Source: Enoplosus armatus (lineage: Eukaryota; Chordata; Actinopteri; Centrarchiformes; Enoplosidae). From it: 64,000 nt of DNA. The notes under the pieces were generated by a model. That model was not told the DNA's origin. It was given only the letters and a program-made list of their open reading frames with translations, and made no database searches. The stretch spans positions 22,449,204 to 22,513,203 of the forward strand of contig NC_092188.1 of NCBI RefSeq assembly GCF_043641665.1, read 5' to 3'. Each line of letters starts with the position of its first letter. Positions within the stretch are counted from its first letter, which is position 1. Position numbers and translations under genes: made by a program. Below are positions 22,023-35,205 of this stretch, in pieces.

Positions 22023-24717
22023 ATGAGTGCAGTTTTCTCTCTTCAAAACCAGTCCACCACCGTTGACCACAGCGGGAGGGTCCCTGTGGAGCACCTGGAC
22101 TATGGTTACATTGCAAAATGCAAAGATGTGAAATACCTGGAGAAGATCTTGAGAGTACTAAGGTAAAAGCTACATAACTGAGCTTATGGTGTGAGGAGGT
22201 GGAATTGATTCAAATAATTGAATAATCGTCAAATAATGTATTCTTTTATATTGGTATATACATTATATATATATAATTCTGCCATTATGGGAAAATATTT
22301 ATGCAATATTGAAAATAGATTACATACCACCTACCACTGTTTGCAAAAGGATAATAGAGCATATCATCACACAATACAGTCTGATGAACTCGGCTGAAAA
22401 GATTCCTGGGAATTTGGGCTTTCAGATAATGTTTTACTTTGTGCAAAAGGTCTGGCGACGAGGGCATTTTTCCTCATCTGATCAAGTTCTGTGAGAGTCA
22501 CTTGGAGAAACTGGACCCCAGGAGCCGAGCTCTCAGGAAGGAAAACCCTGTGGCCACAGCAGCCAGCATCTCTACAGATGAGTGGAGCCAAATTGTTAAT
22601 GAGTTGAAGGTAAGTTACACATTACAGTGTAATTATTGATTTTGCTTACCCCTTGCTCTCCTCTTATATGTCACCAACATTTTAATATTAAATACTATGT
22701 TCTTTACAGATGTGGCAAGAAGAAACCAAAAAGACGGAGACTTCACTAAAACAGCAGTCAATGTTCGATGATCTACTGAATGAAAACATGCCACCTATAA
22801 GAGGTTCCAGTTGCTCTGTTCCACTTAGTCAGGTAAAAATGGCCTCCAACAATGTACATAACCATGTGTACAAGGAAAATACTGTAATGAAGTCTTATGT
22901 CATCACAGACTTCAGTTCCAAAAGAAAAGAGGAATTCTTCAAAACGGGCTCTCCCACATGATTATCAAGAATGGGACAAGTGAGTCATTTGGTCTCTATT
23001 TGTCTATTATATTCAGAAGAGAGAACACTCTGTTACAGCTGCTGCAGGCACTGTACATAAAAAAAAGGCCTTAGCTAAGCTTCCTTCACTACAACAGTTA
23101 AACGGTTGATGCTTTTACAGAGCTTCATTTTGCAGAATACCTTCCTTCACCCGGATATATTTCACTCTATTTCCAGGTTTGACGTGGAAAAAGAATGTGA
23201 AAGAATCGATGGAAATGTGGTCAACAATGATCCACCTGTCGTTATAAACACGGGACACCTCAAAATCAAGACTAAAGTGGATACTTCATGTAATGCATTC
23301 ATGTATAGCATCTCATATTTATTTTGTGGTCATTGCAAAGCATTGTGTAAGCTTTAGTTGTGTGTAGATGTGTCTGAAATGTGTGGCCTCTACAATACAT
23401 CCAGTGCTGACACAACAGGAGAAGCTCCTTCTGGCAAATCGCGAAAAGGACAAAGGCAATGAAGCTTTCAGAGCAAACGATTATGAGGAGGCAGCTGCAT
23501 ACTATTCCAGGTGAGGCTCTTAAAACAACCCATTCATTATGGAAAGCATGTTAAATCTCTTAATATATACAACATATATAATATGTTGCCTGGTCTTTAA
23601 TTCGACTGCTGTCATTGATTCATTCAAGTCTGTTTTCATTCCCATTCACCTCATTATAAATACAGATCTGTTTTATTTTCGGCCTTCCATTACAGGAGCC
23701 TTTCCATTATACCAACTGTGGCTGCATACAACAACAGAGCCCAGGCAGAAATCAATCTCAAGCACTGGCACAATGCCATGAGAGACTGCCAGAGGGTACT
23801 CGAACTGGAGCCAGGAAATACGAAAGGTGCTTTGCTTTTTTAGTACAGTAGCACTTACAACAATGCACGTCGACACAAATATGATTGTAATGTTGGCATC
23901 ATTTTACTTTTGCGAATCCCCTTTTGTGAATTTTCCGTTTTTTTTTTTGACATACTACATTTGCAGCTTCACAGCACGGTAGTTAACAGTAGCTTCGATG
24001 TATGTAATGTCTATACTGCATGTGATTCATTTTTCACCACCAGCCCTGCTACGCCGCGCCACTGTTTGTAATCGCATGGGCAACTTCCAAATGGCTGCTG
24101 AAGACCTGAGGATGGTGCTTAGGGAAGAGCCGCAGAATGCCGCAGCCACTGTAGGTAGATAAAAGTACAGAGGCATGTCGATTACATGCCAGTAGCCTTA
24201 TTGTCCACTAGGTGTCACTGTATTTGTGAGATCATGCACTTACAAACAGATTGCAGCTGCTGCAAGGTATTAATAACATCATTTGTAGTCTGTTATCACT
24301 GTAAATAGAGAATTATGCAGCTTTTGCAATTGTTCTGTGTTAGATGGTGAGCCCAGGATGTATTTTATTTAGTCGACACCTTTGAGGGCATATCCTTTAA
24401 ATTATGCATTGGGATTTTGATGTACTGTAGGTATATCGCTATAGTAGGTGTGTAACCTTTGCTGACTTACTTAACAGAACTGGCTATGGGTTTTCTACTG
24501 TTGGCAAATTCTAATGTGTGAATCATTTGTGGTTTAGCGACTTCTGTCTGAGACTGAGAGGAAGATGAAGGAATGTCAACCAGAGCAGCAAAGCAAAGGC
24601 AAAAGAATCCTCATCCAAGAAGAGGAAGAGGAAGATGACAACAGAAACGATGAGACAAAATCAGAGCAGACCGGTGAGATTGTCTGAACGCCTTCATAAT
24701 CAATATCTATGTCCTTG

Positions 24718-24751
<34 letters not shown>

Positions 24752-27190
24752 GAGACTATAAACAAGCCAGGGATTCCCAGAATCCATGCAGAAATCTATC
24801 TACGATCAATTTAAATGAAGGGGGTGTTCCCTTAGCTATATTTACCACAACATGGACAATTTAATGAGATTGTCTATTTGAAGAGATAGGTTTTTAAATC
24901 TGCACCAGTTATGGGTTGTGTGCAAAGTAGCATTTTGCAGTGTTAAGCAGAAAAAATGATTGTTACTGCTGATCTCAAATTAAAAACTAACAATCAAATA
25001 AAGTACCTAGTGTAGTAGGTCTATAGCAAGATCTATAGCTCTGTGGTGGGTAAAATGACTGAATGCTCTTAGTTTCACGGCAAAGTCTGACCTATATATT
25101 GGCGTAGTTGATACTGTTGGCATATTTTAGCTTATCACCAATATTGGTGTTGAGATATACTCTGTGTCAACCAATCAGTTACATCAAATTGTGATGAGAT
25201 GCAAAAGATATGTTGTCTCTATATAAACAGTGTCATCATTACATAGCTTTTCCCCCCAAAGAGAACTTAGAAGTTCCCGCTCAGAACATGTCTTATTCAT
25301 AATTCTTAAATAACCAAAGTTAAAGGATCCTTGAAAAAGCTGGCTGGCAAACTGGTTTAAAACTCTAAAAATTGCATAACTTAATTGAAATTTGACTTCC
25401 TGAATACTCTGTGTACTGTAAATATTCAAACTTTTGTGCGGCCATGTGTATTTTTACACCACACTGTAGTATGTCTGTATGTCTGTGCTTGGTTCATAGC
25501 TCCGTGGCGTAGGATTTGCCCTCTAATCCACTCATGATTTAAACATCCGAGGAAGCTGCAGCAATGCTGGTAACAGTGGGCAGTCATTTTCCTCACAAAC
25601 CCTTGTGTCTGCTTGTGCTATAGATAGAGGAAACACCCCTTGTCCCTCTGGATAACATGACATACTATGTGTGCGTGTGTTATCCGCCCTGCCCCCACCC
25701 AGCGCTTTCGTAATTCACTGTTGAGAGAGGCTGCTTCCTGGAACTCCCCCTTTGAAGTGGCTCTGTGTCATGTGTGTCCAACCCTCCCCCACTGTGATGT
25801 AACCGCTGACTCCTTCCTGTGGGTGTGCCCCCCCCCCCCCCTTCTCTCTTTCTTTCTCCCTCTGCCTCTCCCTCCCTCCCTCTCTCTCCCTTCCAGCTTG
25901 TCCGGTTGAACCTAGCCAGCCTGTGGGAGGGGAGGAGAGCTCAGCTGCTCCTGCCGAAAGGGGAGACATGGGTAACGCTCAAAAAAAGCCCCACGGCAGA
26001 GGGGACGGGGGTCCACACAGTGAGTTCAACAACTCCCACCATGGACACTGGAGGGGCAAAGGAGGCAGCTCTGACAAGTACAAAGTCACGCAGGAAAAGG
26101 TAGCCAATGGAACAAGCAAGAGGGGCTCGACAGCTTCAGTCCAGGTTGATCAGAGCAGCAAAGGAACTCCGGTTGGAGGAAATGCATCGGAAACTGTCAA
26201 CCTTGATGCCCCATGTGGAGCCCTGCCCCCACCTCTGTCCCGGCTAAAGAATGAAGGAAACCTGCTGTTTAAAAACGGACAGTTTGCCGGTGCACTGGAG
26301 AAATACTCACTAGCCATTCAAGGCTATACAGATTCAGGTAGGGTGGAAGAGTCCTCATGGTTGGTGCCATCCTTGTTATTACAGTCTGTGGTGGCTGGTA
26401 GTTCAGTCCCGCAATGTGTAAGATTTTAGTTGATCTATGTGTCGTGGGAATTTCAGAAAAAACAGAAGACTGGCGACATTGGAGAGAAGTTAACGTTAAT
26501 GTGCCTCCATGTCAGTAAACAGATAGCATTTATTCTGACATCACTGTGTTATAAACATGCTGTGACTTGTAACAAACGGCCCATAGCTCAACTGACTGGT
26601 GTTTCATCACCAGTCTCACCCATGTTTGAATGAATATGGCTTCATGGTGTTTAAGTATCAATGCTCTTGAGACTGTTTCCTGAAACTGGCCATTGCAATT
26701 GTAAATCAAAGGTCATGACCTTGCAGTTATAATGCTCGTGCCTCCGTTTAATTTGTGTCGCTTCATCACAGTGCGGGGTATAACAAAAATGAAAGGATAT
26801 TTTACATGAGAGGAATGATACCTAAACAACAGAAATGGTCTCCCCAGGAAGTAGTCCACATCAGTGTACATACAGTCTAGAAACAGTAATAAAGACTTCA
26901 ATATCCAGGAGTGGAAATGATGGGGCTGTTTGTTGGTGTACTTAATGACTTTGTCCTTACAGCGATGCGTCACAATGTGGCCGTTGTGGTGGATACGGAC
27001 AGTGTTTCTGTTTTAGCCCCAGCCTGGCGCTAAGCCTCTCAGCTCAGGTCTGTCCAGGTCACATGACCACTAACCACTCACTGTGAAATTGAATCTGTAG
27101 GACTGCAGCTATAATTCTCACCGAGAGGGAGAGATTGATGCTATCGATGGGGGCTGCCTGTCAGGCTTGTCCACCATTAAACATGCTCCC

Positions 27191-27221
<31 letters not shown>

Positions 27222-30200
27222 GACTGGACATCGGCATCGCCCAAGGTCCCATGTAATGCAGACAGACTACAGCTGAGGATCCATTCTTTGAACCTCTTTA
27301 AACCACGTAAACAAGCAGTGTGTCAGTGGTCACGTCAAAAAGGGACATTTCCAGAAAAAAAAACACAAAGCTGAGCATTGACATTCGAAATGTCTTTTAC
27401 AGGGTCTCAAAGCCTTGTTTAGATCTGTATATGGGTTGCCCTAGTTAATGCATCTAACACACGTAACAGCACATGCTCTACTATCACAGTAACGTCACTA
27501 AGTGTGAGCATTTGCTGAGACATCATCATCATCACTGTGTCATCATCCATAATCTTAATTTCATCCGATGAGGTGGCATCCTAAGCTGACTGTATTTAGT
27601 GTCGTGGAAGAATGTTGCTCTGTCTGTGATATACTGTACATTATAGGCCTGTCTGATTTGCTTGTCTGTGATAATGATGGTGGGAAAACAGAGTGAAATT
27701 CCCATCAGGCAAGTGGAGAGAATAGCAAATAGACTGCGCGCAGTCTGTGTGAGCAGGTTGTTGAACTTTCAGGAGAAAACGTCCTAAAAGTGGCTTTTCC
27801 TTGGTCGTGATCTACCTTGTCAGCCCTGGAACTCATAGTGCCACGTCTGTACACTAGCAGGATGTATTAGTGGAAGAGAAGGTGGACCTGCTGCCTGCTT
27901 TAGCCCCACAAAGAGTTAAAGGAACTTTGGTTTAAACTGTGCAATTGTCGCATGCGTGAATGCAATCAGTCTGAAGTAGAAATTTTAGGTTACTATCTGA
28001 CCATCAAGTGGTTTTGAAAGTCTCGCTTCCAATGCTGATGCAACAAAAAAAAAGTCCTCATTTAGTCCTAACAGGAACCCATCATTGCAACACACACACA
28101 CACACATACAGCCAACAGCTATATGCAGCCTGCCAAAGTATTATATATTTGTGTTATACATTATTATATATTTGTGCTATTTGTCTCTTTTTTCATGCAG
28201 GGCTTGATAGTCCGGAGGATCTATGTGTTCTGTATTCTAACCGAGCGGCTTGCTACCTGAAAGATGGCAACAGTCAAGAATGCATACAGGACTGCGTGAA
28301 GTGAGGGAATTTATTTACTCTTACTTACCTGGTAACACTGTGTGAGTGTATGAGTGGAGTGAGAAGTAACGTTAGCTGTGGGTGTCCACCCAAATTTCAC
28401 AATTTACACTGGGCCTTACCTTGAGAATCCGACACAGCTTTCCAGTTCTTGTGGGATCATTTTAGGAGGGGATTGGCACTGGGGTGTGTTGTAATGGATT
28501 TTATAAGCAGCAAACTCAGGATAGAGTAAGGGAACCTCCCATGTGAAAGAATTTAAAAACTTTGTATGTTTGCTTTCGATTCAACTTCTAGGGCAAACTG
28601 GAAATTTAGGTTGTGTGACACGCACACAACAGTACACTAATGCATACGGTACTATATGCTTACACAGCAACACAAGAACACTTTATTGTCTGTCTGTATA
28701 GGGGATCTATATATGTGACAGATTTCACTCTCAGAGTGTAGCGTCTATAGCAGAGGCAGCAGACTTGATCCTTTGCTCCTGTCTCATCATCATCTATTTA
28801 TACCGACCAGAGCCCTGGAGCTCCAGCCATTCTCCCTCAAGCCCCTCCTGCGCCGGGCCATGGCTTATGAGTCCCTGGAGCGCTACCGCAAGGCCTACGT
28901 GGATTACAAGACCGTCCTGCAGATAGACATCAGCGTGCAGGCAGCACACGACAGCGTCAACAGGTATTAGCCTTCACCTCTCACTCCAGCCGAGAGGCCG
29001 CAGAGATGTCTGCACTGGAACACAGACCCTTTTACTCGTACTGATAAAGAGATCTATGACATGATGAAAGTGTCCTTGCTATCCATTCTAACTCTGCCAC
29101 ATAATGTCTTTAGATGTCTTAGACAAGGAGATTTCATTGTTCCATCTGCCTTGTGTGATATTATTTCCACTTTTTCTATACTTGAAATCCAGAAATTGCA
29201 CTATAACATGATCAGATGACCAAATTCAAATAAATCATGTGAACAAACACGCAAAGTCTAATTAGTGGCTAACAGATTTAGCTGGTGTTAAAAAGCAGCT
29301 CTAGCTAGAGGCTAATTATGGCTCTCAGAGTGCACGTCCTCTCTCTGTTATGCAACAGGGAAACTCACCTGGCTGCTTTGTGTTCAGGAGTACCTGAGGG
29401 TCATGGCTTTAGTATATGTCCATGTATATCTACACAATTGAACAATGAGATGCTTGCATGAAAAAAACACACTAAACAAATAGAGAGGTTATTAACTGCA
29501 TATACCTTTAACACTTACTTTCTGTGAGTCTTTGCAATATGTTGTCTGTGTGTGACTGTGTATAGTATATTCCACTTGTACGTGTGTCCATGTGTGACAT
29601 CCGTGCATTGACTGATCTGCTCCAGGATCACCCGGCTGCTGATTGAGCAGGACGGTCCGGAGTGGAGAGAGAAACTTCCGGACATCCCCCGGGTGCCTCT
29701 GTCGGCTCAGCAGCACCGCAGAGAGGAGCCACCCAGCGCCGAGGTCCTCCAGGCCCGAGCGGAGAAGGCAGCCAGGGATGCAGGTCTGTTTCGAAGTCAT
29801 GAATGTGACTGTTGAGGTTTGTCTCTCAGAACACGGGATTGCACGTAACTGGTGTGAATAGGGCTGGAAATATTCTTTGGAATATCCTTGGTGCAATAAA
29901 GTCACAAGCTCACACTGCTTCGAGGCTCCTGTATAAAATCCTTAACCTTGATCTCAATGTAAACTCTGGATTAATAAATACGAGTGTGACATAAGGGCAA
30001 GATAGCCCCTGTGCTTTCTGAAGCCCATAATAATCCCTGAGCTGGGAAATGCCAGCCTTAGGGAGAGAACTATCTTAAAAGCGCCTCTCCATTAAAGTAA
30101 TTAAACAGATTAAACAGTCTTGTGGTTCACATTTATGCTTGACATCAGTTAACTAGCATTAGAGATTACATTTTTCATACAAAGCATACGATAGATTAGA

Positions 30201-31772
30201 CTACACAATAGTGTATAAAATACTGAATACTAAGTCTTTTTCTACCGTGGTATCTGACTCAACGAACGATCTGAATTCCTCTTCTACCACTGCTTGACAT
30301 CAACATAGAGGAACAGACTCAAAAGCAGCTTGTTCCTGTTTCTCCGTCACTAAGGCAGGACGAAGACGTCTGTAGGTGGACGTGTCACCTCTGTTCACTG
30401 ACCATGCAGTTTCCCCGTTCCCGGGGCTCCGCCACAGCTGTTATTTTTAAACTCTAATGAAAGAACAGACCTGCTGGCACAGTTCTTCCTCCCAGAAGAC
30501 ACTTTGCAGCAGATTGATTAGCCCTTAGTCCACACCGTGACCAATCGCTGACTTAACTCTCGTGCCTCACGCCCCAGCTAGCGCAGCATTCATTTCAGGG
30601 GGTTTGAACCCTCAGGCTTTATAGCACAGAGGACCGGCATATTTCCTTGTGTTGGGTTTTTTAGAAATAAAAGGGAGGACAATTAAAATGGATTGCAAGT
30701 GTCCTTGTGGATGCATTACTTGAGTTGAATTGCTCTTCGTGTGAATAAGCAGTGATAACTCTACGTTTTCTTCCAGAAAGGAAAGCAGAAGTCCATTTTA
30801 CATCTTTGAAGCAAGAAGGGAATGACTTTGTGAAGAAGGGCCAGTACCAGGATGCACTGGGGAAGTACACTGAATGCCTTAAGCTAAAGCCAGAAGAGTG
30901 TGCTATCTACACCAACAGGTTAGAGGCTCCATCTCACCTCAGCAGGAACTAACACACACACACACACACACACACACTGCTGGTGGTGTCTTTCTTCTTT
31001 CTGTTCCTCAATATTGCTCTACACGCCTCATGCTTTGTTTCCTTATAAAGCTGGGATGTCAGAGGACACCCAGAAAATCTCTTTTTTCTTTTGGATAAAT
31101 TAAAACAGACTGATTAATTATCCCCAGCTGACATCTGTCAGGCAGTACATTCAGCTCTGTGGCTAATCCCAACCGGTCGCCAGTCTGTCACTGGCTTTAA
31201 ATTAGCATGTATTGTTGGTAAGTTGGAACAGAATGGCAGAGGCTCAGGAAACAGCTGCCTGCCTTCAGCGCTGGTCATCGCAACTCCATTTATAGCCACT
31301 ATCATATGATCTTATCTTATAACTCTGAAACACAGCAGGCACAGTGCATGCAGCAGGCAGGTAGGACTTCATTCTGTCTCTCGCAGGTGGATTGTTGTTG
31401 ATCACGTCACAAACTGTGATGCTGAGCCACTGTGTGTTCAGGTTTGCGTGTGTGTTTGTGTTTTGTGCTGTGGAAAAGAGCTTGTATGTACAGCCACACC
31501 AGAGCAAACACACACTTGCAACTGCCGCACAGCTGCCGAGACCCATTTGACTGAAAACACTGACAAACACATTCATGAAGGCCACAAGGCCACTGGAGCA
31601 AACCCTCAGAGATGTGAATTCTATCTCACGTCTCATCTGTTTCATATGAGATCTTCAGCCTTTATTATCGACGCCTGATTCGCAGTGGACGAGTCACAAA
31701 CTCGTGATACCTTTTAGTCATGCGTCAAATAAGATTAGCTGATGGTGACAAAAATAAAAATCACAAGTGACG

Positions 31773-31803
<31 letters not shown>

Positions 31804-33672
31804 TTGCAGAGCCCTGTGCTACTTGAAGCTGGAGAGGTTTGCTGAGGCCAAGCAGGACTGTGATGCAGCACTGAAACTGGAGCCAAGCAATAAGAAGGCC
31901 TTCTACAGACGAGCCCTGGCCAATAAAGGCCTCAAGGTGAGGAGAGCTGGCCATTAATGAGTTAACGCCACCAGGGAATGTGCTCATTTGTGCGTGAAAG
32001 GGGCATGTCATTTAATTCCTCACACCCTCTTAAAATAGGACTACCTGGCGTGCAGCTCCGACCTGCAGGAGGTACTGCAGCAGGATCCCAACGTGCAGGA
32101 GGCCGAGAAGGAGCTGGAGGAGGTCACGGTGCTGCTCAGGCAGAGTCTGGCCAACGCCAACGCTTCGCCAGCCAAACCCAGGAAGACTGTCCCCATCACA
32201 GAGGTACAGACACAGAATTAAAATACATACAATACACGTCATATTCAGTGTGCTCCTTTTAGTGAACACAGTCTGAACCATCGCGTCAGAGATACAGAAT
32301 ATTAACGCCGAATTAAATGGACTGTATGTATTGGGAAAGGGTCATTGACAGGCCTGAACCACCCTGAAAATGAACACCCAACATCGCAGAATTTAGCCAC
32401 TTAGAAGTCAGTGTTTTGGTTGTCCAGCCACACAAACACTATGTTGCAGCTGCTCTCAACAACTGCTCATGAAAGCTGTAGGCAGCCATTTCCACCAAAC
32501 AAGCCCAGACAAGCCAATTAATGTGGTATTTGCCCAGCACCAAATGGCAGACGCCCTAAGTAAAATCAAACATCTAGCACTCTGAAGGACTAATTACGTT
32601 TCCTGATTCTCAGAGGGCCAGAAAAACAACTTCCTTGGACGATGTAGCTCAGTGTAGCTCTGTGCCTGATGGATGTGTGTTTTGGATTATAATGCCTTTT
32701 GGGAGTTGTGGTTTTATTCGTCAAATGCCCTGGTATGTTACTATGCTGTGCCCCATCCTGTCTTCTGATTAATCAACTGAGAGTGTTTCAAAGCCAAGTA
32801 TCTCTGTGATAGCACACTCAAAAAGACAGAGACAAGGCCTAGCTGACATTAAAAACCAGTACATAAACTGGATTACTGTACTAAAACCAAATTATTTATT
32901 CAAAAGGAGGTACATTCTGAGGAGTTCTAAAGGATTGTGAATATGGCTCCTGGTCTCTTTCATTCTGTTCTATGTATTCTGTGTTGTATTGTATTCGGAG
33001 TATTTACATGAGTACAGTCTCTCCTCTGTAAATCCACTTTCATCACCTCCGTTCGTCTTCTTCCTCAGGTTGAGGGTGACGAGGAATCGACAGCCGTTCC
33101 TAACTCAGAGAGCTGCTGCAGAGGAGACGACATCACCGTCAACCTCCAGCCGACCGACGCCTACGAGTTCGGCCAGGCCCTGAACGCAGCTCGCTGCAGC
33201 GGAAACCCGGCGGCCTGCGCTGACCTGCTGGCCTCCACGACCCCGGAGATGCTTCCCCGGTTCCTGAGCACCCAGCTGGACGGACACACCCTCAGCCTCG
33301 TCATGCAGGCACTGGACTCCCACCTCCTGGAGAAAGACCCCAACCTGGTCTACCAACACCTCAACCATCTGCACACCACTGACAGGTTCTCGGTAAGATG
33401 CGGTTTATGTCCGTTTCACTTGTAAGCCACATATCTCCTTACAGAGCACGCATTTCATTTGGTAACTACTACATCAAATAAATCATTATTATTATTTTGT
33501 AAGTAAGGTTTTGCTGATAAGCGATGACATGCCGTTTTTGCAGGTTGTACTGATGCTGCTGGAGAAGGACGAGCGTCGCCACATGACTCAGCTGTTTGAG
33601 CATCTGTCTGCTGCGGAGAGCACAGAGTTCACCAAGAACGATGTTCAGAATCTGGCCAACAAATACATCTGA
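22023..33672 (+). CDS. spag1: SPAG1, dynein-arm assembly factor with three TPR blocks
   Basis: Coding exons: 22023-22162, 22450-22609, 22710-22832, 22909-22979, 23177-23289, 23405-23510, 23696-23826, 24044-24150, 24538-24673, 25897-26337, 28201-28300, 28811-28963, 29626-29783, 30777-30918, 31810-31936, 32039-32203, 33069-33392, 33544-33672. All junctions keep phase; 941 residues (human 926). SPAG1 works in the cytoplasm with HSP70/HSP90 and R2TP-type partners to preassemble axonemal dynein arms; human loss causes primary ciliary dyskinesia. Order: N-terminal region with HLDYGYIAKCKDVKYLEKIL, TPR block 1 (about 213-315), an acidic and then Gly/Ser-rich linker with MGNAQKKP, TPR block 2 (about 480-595), TPR block 3 (about 655-770), and a C-terminal RPAP3-type domain (about 815-930, AYEFGQALNA, EKDPNLVYQHL). 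The start ATG follows a CTCTTCCCAG acceptor by two bases. Confidence 0.96.
24674..25896 (+). other. spag1: spag1 intron 10
   Basis: Intron of 1.2 kb. It holds a (CA)n tract at 24722-24748 about 50 bases after the donor, a poly-C run near 25829-25841 and a long pyrimidine tract leading to the acceptor at 25896. No gene is seen. Confidence 0.8.
26338..28200 (+). other. spag1: spag1 intron 11
   Basis: The longest spag1 intron, 1.9 kb. It contains a (TCTG)n tetranucleotide repeat at 27191-27223 and a short CA tract near 28089-28106. No exon or gene is supported inside. Confidence 0.8.
27191..27223. repeat. (TCTG)n tetranucleotide microsatellite
   Basis: About eight TCTG units in spag1 intron 11. 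Confidence 0.95.
28301..28810 (+). other. spag1: spag1 intron 12
   Basis: Half-kilobase intron with no recognisable feature. Confidence 0.75.
28964..29625 (+). other. spag1: spag1 intron 13
   Basis: No feature seen other than normal intron signals. Confidence 0.75.
29784..30776 (+). other. spag1: spag1 intron 14
   Basis: One-kilobase intron; nothing recognisable apart from splice signals. Confidence 0.75.
30951..30976. repeat. (CA)n microsatellite downstream of a spag1 donor
   Basis: About 12 CA units starting 33 bases after the donor of exon 30777-30918. Confidence 0.95.
31772..31803. repeat. (TG)n microsatellite abutting a spag1 acceptor
   Basis: About 15 TG units followed only by TTGCAG and exon 31810-31936, so the tract takes the polypyrimidine-tract position. 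Confidence 0.95.
32204..33068 (+). other. spag1: spag1 intron 17
   Basis: Nothing beyond splice signals is seen. Confidence 0.75.
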
Positions 33673-34140
33673 CCCTCCCGCCCCTGCTCCCCGCTGCATG
33701 AGCCGCTGCACCGCGACAACCCTTGGATCTATGCAAAACACTGCACAAGAACTGAGTACACAAAGGCAGGAAGCTGCAGAATGTGAGAGCAATACAATGG
33801 AACTGAGTCACATTCACTCTACTGGTCCGTGCAGTAAATCTGATCACTGTATGTTTGAGTGACAGTGTGAGGAATATATTTTTCTGCTCCTGAACATTTT
33901 GCTATGCAGATTTACTTTTGTACCAACACTAACCATTTGCATTGTACAACAGGCAAACGGGGATACTATGGACCTTTTCATTTTAGTGTAACAATAAAGA
34001 GGGTCCAATGTACAATGTTATGTAAGGCCACAGGCGCACAGAGTGTTTCCCCTACAGGCAGTTGAGTTTGCTCAGGACAGGCTCATGTTCCTAGAGCTCA
34101 GCTCAGTTGAGTCCTTGGACCCTGTCAGTCACTCAATAAA
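33673..34140 (+). other. spag1: spag1 3' untranslated region with two polyadenylation signals
   Basis: AATAAA occurs at 33993-33998 and again at 34135-34140. The first gives a 3'UTR of about 330 bases, the second about 470. Confidence 0.65.
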
Positions 34141-34170
34141 TGAGCTTCTGTCAGACACCAGCTGAGATCA

Positions 34171-34204
34171 GAAATAATATTCAGTTCATGCTGAATATTA
34201 TTTC
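34171..34204. other. Perfect 14-bp inverted repeat (hairpin) after spag1
   Basis: GAAATAATATTCAG and its exact complement CTGAATATTATTTC flank the 6-base loop TTCATG. It lies about 30 bases past the second spag1 polyadenylation signal, in the gap between two convergent genes. Confidence 0.85.
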
Positions 34205-35205
34205 CCAGCAAAGGAACAAGTGGGCGGTACAAACCATAAGATAAAGCATCAGTTTTATTATGACCATATGTGCTGTATTATCTCTGTGGTAGAAACGGGC
34301 CTGCATATCTTCTTTCTGTTGTCCTGTGCGGTATGATAACAGTAGCTGTTGAACTGATATCTACTGACAGTGTGAGAAAATGCAATTTGTAACCTCACTT
34401 GACTCAGATGCCGTCTTCTGTTTTATTCAGCTATGCAATTAGCAGATCTGGGCCGGCGTTTGCGTCTTTTCTTTAAGGAATGACATAAAGCCGTTGGACC
34501 TATTTGTTTACCAAACTGGCCTGCCAGGCAACGCACATCTGCACGTACATTTTCACAGCAGCTCAGCCATGCAGATGTGTACACACTGGAGAGAAGCAGC
34601 ATCTTTTATGAGATGTGTGCCTTGGATTTCAGACTAGGGGTCGACTTACATTTTGGTGAGTGTGCAGATACTCCCAGAGAGAGAGTATATTTATGTCATT
34701 CAGTAGCTTTTATCAAAATGTCAAATGGCTTGGATTTATGCATCATAAATCATACATACTGTATATTCACTTAGCTACATGCACGTAATTGTTTAAAATG
34801 TCATTTCTTTGCTAATTTAAAAGACATTCTATCCATGTCAAGCGTTTAACTATTGAATATTCCAGTCATCCAAAATTGAAGACTGCCTGAATCCAAACCA
34901 TTCTTTGTTTTCAAATGTTTTATCAATTCTCCGTGAATGTACCAAATTTTGTTCAGGATAACAAGTTGGGAGGCGAGAGGCAATAATTTCACAGGTTCCA
35001 CAGTTTCTCTTCACTGTGGTTTTAACATTATATTTCAGTAGAGATGTAAAAAATAAAAAAAATAAAAAAATGTGTACAATATTCACAGAGGGCTATTCAA
35101 TAAACTGGAATACATGTTTTCTTCTTTGTGCTAAGATGAAATGAAATAGTTCAATAAAAATGGACCTGAAAAACAGAGGGCCTGACGACAGCATTTCATA
35201 TATAT
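34205..35205. other. Intergenic gap between convergent spag1 and rnf19a
   Basis: About 1 kb with no gene. Further plus-strand AATAAA words occur near 35099 and 35153, which could serve as distal spag1 ends. Confidence 0.6.

Noticed and set aside
31265..31645. 126-codon minus-strand frame in spag1 intron 15
   Set aside because: No recognisable sequence and no splice or start context.
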